A stretch of DNA of 64,000 nucleotides, taken from assembly GCA_035578175.1 (NCBI GenBank), contig JAQMRL010000003.1:88700469-88764468 (forward strand). The letters run 5' to 3'. Positions within the stretch are counted from its first letter, which is position 1. Every line of letters begins with the position of its first letter. Shown here in pieces: positions 57,706-64,000 of this stretch. This DNA is from Catonia carolina. Its lineage: Eukaryota > Arthropoda > Insecta > Hemiptera > Achilidae. The translations under genes were made by a program, and so were the position numbers. The notes below the pieces were generated by a model that did no database searches, was not told the DNA's origin, and saw nothing but the letters and a program-made list of their open reading frames with translations.

Positions 57706-57815
57706 AGAAGAAGAAGAAGAAGGAGAAGAAGACGACGACGAAGAAGAAGAAGGAAAGGAGAAGGAGAAGGACAAAAACATGGACAAGGAGAAGAAGGAGA
57801 AGAACAAAAAGACGA
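57706..57815. repeat. (GAA/GAC)n purine-rich microsatellite (unit 1)
   Basis: Imperfect GAA, GGA and GAC triplets continue for about 110 bp. The 141-codon minus-strand frame at 57695-58120 is an artefact of this tract (poly-Leu/Phe) and the SINE beyond it. Confidence 0.9.
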
Positions 57816-57832
57816 TAAAGATTATGCCCACA

Positions 57833-57990
57833 AATAACTTGGCCAGGAATTTGGGCGGTCAGCGAACGGGCTTCTGAACCAAGAGTACAGGGTTTGATTT
57901 TTGGTATATTTTCATTTCTAATTTTCATCTCACCTTCCATCGTCTGCACTGACATTAATATGCAAAACCGTTGGACTTTAAACAATAAAT
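57833..57990 (+). mobile_element. SINE-3 copy (unit 1), diverged
   Basis: 'ttggccaggaatttgggcgg' and 'cagcgaacgggcttctgaa' cover the tRNA-like head, and 'cagggtttgatttttgg' is a decayed box B. Then 'cttccatcgtctgcactgac', 'atgcaaaaccgttggac' and 'ttaaacaataaat' match the SINE-3 body and tail at 53625-53815. Confidence 0.7.
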
Positions 57991-59382
57991 TTGTCACTCC
58001 CACAATTACCACAAAATATGAAAAGGAGATTAAAGAGATGTTGAAATGAGGATGTAATATGGAACACCGACGAGGTTTTGACACTGAGTGATTTCCTTTA
58101 TCGTGATAAAAACAGGACATTATACTAGTACATTATCATAAATAGTACTCGTTGTAATATATTACAGTTGTAATCGTAGTCGTTTTTAAATAAAGATAAA
58201 ACAATAAAATCTCCTTGGCACTTTATAGTTACTTTAAAGAGAAATTTTTAGATGAGTCCAGACAAAATATTTGTACAAATTAAATCATGTACCTATTAAT
58301 AACTTTTGCTGTAAAGTTTTTTGCTGTGAAGTATATTTTTCTTCTTGTATGGGATGAGTCGAGTTTGACGAGAACGACAAAACAAGAAGGACTGGATCAA
58401 GTAAGCAATGTATAAAGACAGACGAACCCGAGTCAAAAATTCCCCGGAGACGTGTGATATTTGTACCAAACGACTGCTACTTCTTTTCTCTAAAAGGATA
58501 AAGAAAAAGAAAAAACAAAAAAAAGTTGGACTGTAATTTACTTTGCATTCGTTTCAATCTTTCTTTGTAAATTAAATATGCCCGCTTGCATAGATTTATT
58601 TTTTTTAAAGACGGATTCTATCTTTTTGTGCGTTTGTACAACGTTCTATAAAAAAGAAGAGAATCCTTGTAAAGACAATAGGCCTATGTAGGGTATAATT
58701 AAAATCCTAATGACGTGACATGGCCTAATGATGGGAAAATCGGCTTGGTAATAATTGGAACATTCGTTTGTGGGTTGAAGTTAAATTTTTGATTGTATAA
58801 TTACTTTTTAATTGTATAATGTAAATTACCTAATTCATAAGAATAAAAAAAATATCGTATTGTTGTACCACCAACTTTTTTCACTATTTATTTAAATTTT
58901 CAATAATTATAAAGCTCTATATAATCTGTAAATATTTTTATAGCTTGTATTATATTACTTAAACACTTTTGAGGAGAACACCACTCATTATCAGGAAGAT
59001 CACGTTTCAATGTTGTAATATTGTTTGTTACATAAATGTTACAAGGCTATACGTTTAAATGTTACAAGATAGGATAGCAATATAATTAAAATGTTTAAAT
59101 AATATATGGGTTAAATTAGTTTAACAAAATGTGTTTATATGTGTTCTTAGTAAATAAGAACAGGAAAATCCCTGTAGTGTTATATAAACAGTTCCAAGGG
59201 AGATGGAGGGTTCTTTGCTGATGTCGGATCAAGTGGCCAGGCGGCGGGTTTTTGGTTGGTAGGCGGTTGCGGCCTCCTTGGGTTTGGATGAGGACGCTTC
59301 AATTGAGTTCAACACTACTTCCCATCGTGAGGGAGTGAACATGAGTTTTTCTCGCTGCCTCGGATAAAAAAAGAAGAGAAAA

Positions 59383-59608
59383 ATGGAATATCTGGGTCAC
59401 ATTATGCGTGGATCAAAATATGAAATGCTTCGCTTGATATTACAAGGCAAGTTTCAGGAAAATAGAGACGTGGGAAGAAGAAGAATTTCTTGGTTGAAGA
59501 ACTTCGCGACTGGTTTCATTGTATCTCAGCGGAGCTGTTCAGAGCTGTGGTGACCGAGGTCCGAATAGCTGTCATGATAGCCAATATCCGATCGGAGAGG
59601 GGACCATA
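59383..59608 (+). pseudogene. LINE C-terminal fragment (unit 2)
   Basis: Second copy of the fragment at 57140-57365, carrying the same one-base loss. The lesion therefore predates the duplication. Confidence 0.85.
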
Positions 59609-59717
59609 AGAATAAGAATAAGAAGAAAAAGAACAGATTAAATGACCAGTAAATTTACCGAATCTCTGTTTCACCTTCTGTGCAGCCGACGATTAGGGAT
59701 ACCTGGTAAATGTGGAC

Positions 59718-59948
59718 AATACAGATCGTTGGTTAGTGGGTTGTTATAGCTCTTTTGATAAGCGTAATCATGAAAGGAAGACCGCATACCTTCTTCATTT
59801 AAACAGGGGTGATTACAGACTTATTCTTGAGAGAAAGTTTAAGGGTAGACGCAGACCTGGGTGAAGGAAATGCTCATAATTGAAGAATATTAGAGACTGG
59901 ACAAACATGAGTACGCATTCACAGTTGTAGCCAATCTTCATTGTATGT
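59718..59948 (+). pseudogene. Second LINE C-terminal fragment (unit 2)
   Basis: Duplicate of 57475-57705 with the same stops. Confidence 0.7.
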
Positions 59949-60058
59949 AGAAGAAGAAGAAGAAGGAGAAGAAGACGACGACGAAGAAGAAGAAGGAAAG
60001 GAGAAGGAGAAGGACAAAAACATGGACAAGGAGAAGAAGGAGAAGAACAAAAAGACGA
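59949..60058. repeat. (GAA/GAC)n microsatellite (unit 2)
   Basis: Duplicate of 57706-57815 with the same length and interruptions. Microsatellites mutate fast, so identical length argues for a very young duplication. Confidence 0.9.
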
Positions 60059-60075
60059 TAAAGATTATGCCCACA

Positions 60076-60233
60076 AATAACTTGGCCAGGAATTTGGGCG
60101 GTCAGCGAACGGGCTTCTGAACCAAGAGTACAGGGTTTGATTTTTGGTATATTTTCATTTCTAATTTTCATCTCACCTTCCATCGTCTGCACTGACATTA
60201 ATATGCAAAACCGTTGGACGTTAAACAATAAAT
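60076..60233 (+). mobile_element. SINE-3 copy (unit 2)
   Basis: Duplicate of 57833-57990. It carries the one difference noted (G at 60220, giving 'ggacgttaaac' as in other SINE-3 copies). Unit 2 therefore keeps the ancestral base and unit 1 mutated. Confidence 0.7.
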
Positions 60234-60560
60234 TTGTCACTCCCACAATTACCACAAAATATGAAAAGGAGATTAAAGAGATGTTGAAATGAGGATGTAA
60301 TATGGAACACCGACGAGGTTTTGACACTGAGTGATTTCCTTTATCGTGATAAAAACAGGACATTATACTAGTACATTATCATAAATAGTACTCGTTGTAA
60401 TATATTACAGTTGTAATCGTAGTCGTTTTTAAATAAAGATAAAACAATAAAATCTCCTTGGCACTTTATAGTTACTTTAAAGAGAAATTTTTAGATGAGT
60501 CCAGACAAAATATTTGTACAAATTAAATCATGTACCTATTAATAACTTTTGCTGTAAAGT

Positions 60561-62098
60561 GTATTACATACAAACAACTCATTTACATTTTTATGCAAAT
60601 ACTTTGCAATAATTTAATGTTTCAAATAGTCTGTTTGTGGTTTAGAAGTGAGGTTAAGAATTAACAAATCGAATTTACAATAAGTACAGAACTGGGTGAA
60701 GTTAATATTCTCTGTTCGGAAATGTTTCCGGGTAGAAGTTTCTCCAGTGTACATCTGTAATATGTAGGTGAGCAAATGTTACAACTTGAAGGAAAACGGT
60801 TCATCGGTAGAGTGTGGAGGGGATGAAACTGACAGTCGGAGTGAATCTCTAGTCCAGTTCTAAACTTTGTTGTTCACTTTTAGCGAAGTACTGTTGTAGT
60901 TGAATGTACGTGCGTTAGCTTTGCCGGGTCCACCCTTAAATTTGAACTTTCCTTCGCTAACTTTACAAATTATGGGAATTCATATTTCTTAAGCACGTAC
61001 TGTCCTACTCACCCTCTTTATCTTCAGATAAATCGATCAATTTGATTCACTGATTTATATTTCAACTTGTACCCGGGGTGTAACTTTTATTTAAAAACGA
61101 AACGAAGTAGTAACTCCAAGTGAGATGCTTTGACTTTATTTCTTATATACAACTAAAAAGAAAAATCTGTGTAAATATTTTCTACCATAGAGGACAGAAA
61201 ACTGACTTCAGTATACTGCATCATAAATTAAATAATTAAATGTAAAATATAAATTAGAATTTACGGGACCCATATGCTTTAAACTGCCAAAACTTTCGGG
61301 ATTTGCTGGCGGTGTGGGTTTTTGTGAGAGGAAGTATACATAACATTGAAACGCTGATATTTTCGTATTAGTTGAATCGTACTAAATGCAGAGTTTTTAA
61401 AGAACACCTTTTGAAATGCAATCCCAAGACTCGATAATGTACTGGGAAACCGTGTACTTCTACAGGTGGCCTGTTCTCTGAGAACTTTTGCTATCATGAA
61501 GGCTAAAATGGAAATTGAACTCACACAATTTTAGTCGTGAAGAGTCCGGAACCATGAAGTTCTACGTCGACCTAGATGACACTGACCCTCTATCTTTACG
61601 TTTTATGACATTTCGTAGCGTTCCATATTATCGACCTCTGAACACATGACTCCAGGTTTTTCTCCATGATATCTGCAGCATGCTCTTACATTGCATCTCA
61701 AAAAAACTATATTGTGAAATAATAAATAATAATTGCGTACGTGCTGGGTGCGAACTTATTATCTCATCAGTAGAGTTCTGTAGTTAATTAAAAAGTGTAT
61801 GACTACACCCTGAAATTTTACTTTACATTTTAGCAGCGTCAAGAATTATTAGTTCGCATTGGAAAATTGATTTAAGAAACTCTAGTTAAGAATTTCCTAT
61901 GGAAAAAGTAATATAAATATGTGAACCTTTGTGGGACGCCTAAGGAAATACGTTACAGGGCGATTTGATGTCATAAAATTTCAGCTCTGCAGCTTGTAAG
62001 GAATGTCTGAATGTTTTGACTAGATAAATCAATCAAATCTTAAAATTTCAATTTTTTAAATACAATAATTTAGTCGCAGTGGATTTTTTGGTAACAAC
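60561..62098. other. Unassigned DNA
   Basis: Composition is slightly less AT-rich around 60700-61000. No element boundary or coding motif recognised. Confidence 0.4.
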
Positions 62099-62357
62099 AC
62101 TGACTTTTCCCCTACTTTCCACATTTTTCTCCCAGATCTTTATTTTCTCTGGTTTTCCTTTTTCTACAATAAACTAACAATTTTGTCGGATTAACTTTTT
62201 CTAGCTCCTTCTGAAAATCGTGACTTTTTCTTTGGTATTCCATCGTTTCTTAATCTCCTAACTTTCCAGTAGTTTTTAACTATTCTGGTCTCAACTATCT
62301 TGCATATTCTAGAAGCTGCTGTTTCTCTGCGGTAGACTTTCTTTCTTCACAGGAATT
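62099..62357 (+). repeat. 259 bp tandem duplication, unit 1
   Basis: Starts 'actgacttttcccctacttt' and ends 'ttctttcttcacaggaatt'. It is followed directly by unit 2. The sequence is pyrimidine-rich on plus, and the minus strand has fragments such as 'VETRIVKNYWKVRRLRN' that recall LINE C-terminal sequence, but not strongly. Confidence 0.95.
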
Positions 62358-62616
62358 ACTGACTTTTCCCCTACTTTCCACATTTTTCTCCGAGATCTTT
62401 ATTTTCTCTGGTTTTCCTTTTTCTACAATAAACTAACAATTTTGTCGGATTTACTTTTTCTAGCTCCTTCTGAAAATCGTGACTTTTTCTTTGGTATTCC
62501 ATCGTTTCTTAATCTCCTAACTTTCCAGTAGTTTTTAACTATTCTGGTCTCGACTATCTTGCATATTCTAGAAGCTGCTGTTTCTCTGCGGTAGACTTTC
62601 TTTCTTCACAGGAATT
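62358..62616 (+). repeat. 259 bp tandem duplication, unit 2
   Basis: Same as unit 1 with at least three substitutions (tctccc/tctccg, ggattaact/ggatttact, ctcaactat/ctcgactat). There is no spacer. The divergence makes this a real genomic duplication, older than the 2.2 kb one. Confidence 0.95.
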
Positions 62617-63784
62617 ACCAATCTATACAATTTGCATCTGAACTCTATCTGTATGTTCATTCTCGTTAAATCCAACTTGCTCCATCTTCAGTTTTTTTTT
62701 GTGGTTAAAATGACTTTTGTTTGTGTCAAATTTCAGATTTATAGATCAAGAAAGAATTGAATTCGTTTTTGTAAACTTCTAACACGGCTCAAACACCTGA
62801 ATTATCGATAAAAAGCTTTTTACTTTTTTAAGTCCAGATATTGATCGGTGAGATTTCCGATCTCAAGGTATTAAAATTACGAAGTTAGGCGGCTTTTACA
62901 ATTTTTCGAATTGTTTTCCAATTTTTTTCTATGACAAGATAGTTTTTGTTATTGAAATGTAGCTTATGTCTCTTCGTAGGTTAAAACACAGATATTAGTT
63001 TTGTTAAAATTAGTTCAGTAGTTTTCGAGATAACCTCAAAAACATAATATGCTTAATTAAAAACAAGAATAAGTTAGAAACCTGCATACACAATGTTTCC
63101 CTGCATTAACAAAAACAAGCAATTTTTCTGTATTATCCACTTATTCGCTCTGGACCTTGAATTACTTATAGTACAAAATAAATTGAAAATTTGAATGCAT
63201 CGAATGTAATTTAAATGAATAAAAACTATTTGAAAAATGTTCAGGATTTAAAATATCTCATAAATTATTTTTATACTTAATTTATTTAAGTAGAAAATTT
63301 AAGATGTTTTATCTCATTCAATATTTTATCTTCAGTTTCCAAAATAGGTCAATTTGATTGTTACATTTAAATTTAATATAATATTACATTAAATTTCAGT
63401 AGATATAAATTACCGATATTTTTCTGTATCTAGATTGTCTTAAGAACAATTCATGGAATTTTTGGTATTAAGAAGATGAAGATGTTATTTTTATAATATA
63501 GTACTATTTTGAAACGGTATAGTTTTTTCAACTTTTCTTGTATGCATTGGTTACATTCCATACAAAAGAGTTCACTATTTTAATCATGATTACATGTTAA
63601 ATCTTTAACATCGAATTGTCTGGGAATTCAAGGAATTTGAAAGTATTTTATGCTTATTTATTCCAAATATTAAATAATTACAACGGTTGTTTACAATCCG
63701 ATAAATCATATCCTAAAATTATTACAACTGAAATTCCTTACTTAAATTCCAGTAATAAAAATGTTTTTCATCGTATAGGCCCCA
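62617..63784. other. Unassigned AT-rich DNA
   Basis: Nothing recognised. Confidence 0.4.
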
Positions 63785-64000
63785 TTTAGATCACGTGAGG
63801 TGACTTTAGATGTTTCTGCAAATTTTTTTTGCAGCCTATATTCTCAGTATTTGTAGGTTTTACTATCCACCCGGTGTTCTGTTTTTGCTCTTCATGGAAC
63901 CTTTTAAAGTCCGTAATTAGTTGTCTGAATTTGTTTCGTATATTAAGTATTCTCAATTTATTCCGGTTTTCCAAATATCCTTTTTGACTTCTTTAAACCA
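63785..64000 (-). pseudogene. LINE C-terminal fragment, 'FxxFHEE' family, running off the window
   Basis: The minus frame at 63786-63974 reads 'NRNKLRILNIRNKFRQLITD', 'FKRFHEEQKQNTGW', then 'NLQKHLKSPHVI'. It aligns with 5690-6182 and 31411-31565 ('LIADFNGFHEELKQNTGW'). It continues beyond the right edge of the window, so more of the element may lie there. Confidence 0.65.

Larger units (their letters stand above)
56085..58317 (+). repeat. 2,233 bp direct duplication, unit 1
   Basis: Every segment I compared recurs at a constant offset of 2,243 bp in 58328-60560, with no net insertion or deletion. One substitution was noted (T at 57977, G at 60220). The unit contains two LINE 3' fragments, a GAA-rich microsatellite and a SINE-3 copy. 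A 10 bp spacer (58318-58327) separates the units, and the shared ends carry no transposon signature. Confidence 0.95.
58328..60560 (+). repeat. 2,233 bp direct duplication, unit 2
   Basis: Same content as 56085-58317. The match starts 'gaagtatatttttc' and ends 'gctgtaaagt', after which the two sequences differ completely. Near identity means either a very recent tandem duplication or an assembly artefact. Confidence 0.95.

Noticed and set aside
57695..58120. 141-codon minus-strand frame, repeated at 59938-60363
   Set aside because: It runs across a GAA microsatellite (giving poly-Leu/Phe) and a SINE-3 copy. The apparent conservation is only the DNA duplication.
56085..60560. LTR retrotransposon with 2.2 kb LTRs
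   Set aside because: The units are almost adjacent (10 bp apart) with no internal region, no TG…CA ends, no primer binding site and no gag/pol.

Overview
This 64 kb window looks like insect nuclear DNA, most likely from a hemipteran with a large, AT-rich genome (roughly one third G+C by eye). That assignment is an inference from the repeat types and the style of the LINE C-termini, not a species call. I found no host protein-coding gene, no true tRNA or rRNA gene, no CRISPR array and no LTR retroelement. The window behaves as an intergenic region or a very long intron filled with transposable elements (TEs) of several ages, many nested in one another.

Layout. 0-8 kb: a partial inverted copy and two full copies of a ~0.95 kb family (here HINE-like), LINE 3' fragments and a tRNA-derived SINE (SINE-1). 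8-9 kb: a second SINE-1 split by a PIF/Harbinger element with a TAA target duplication. 9.7-13.1 kb: the best-preserved element, an essentially full-length 3.37 kb non-LTR retrotransposon on the minus strand, bounded by an 11 bp target site duplication and broken by two stops and two frameshifts. 13.3-15.2 kb: a cluster of a short retroelement (S2) whose 3' end matches the 3' hairpin of that LINE. 15-27 kb: three more HINE-like copies, a Jockey-type fragment, a SINE-1 split by a TIR element, and a possible Helitron 5' end. 28-39 kb: an 835 bp foldback TIR element, a diverged relative of it, LINE 3' ends, and another HINE-like copy. 39-44 kb: AT-rich DNA, nearly featureless. 44-47 kb: two SINEs inserted successively at one target, a 442 bp long-TIR element abutting a Jockey fragment, and a transposase remnant. 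48-56 kb: scattered LINE and SINE copies. 56-60.6 kb: an almost identical 2,233 bp direct duplication. 62 kb: a 259 bp tandem duplication.

The most interesting signal is the HINE-like family. It has a 13 bp 5' terminal motif repeated inverted near the 3' end, a 3' terminal hairpin, an internal GT microsatellite and T-rich junctions. This is the architecture known for Drosophila DINE-1 (Helentron-associated) elements, found here in six plus-strand copies and one inverted fragment. The second is the LINE/S2 pair, which share a 3' hairpin with one compensatory base-pair change. This suggests the LINE enzyme family mobilises S2.
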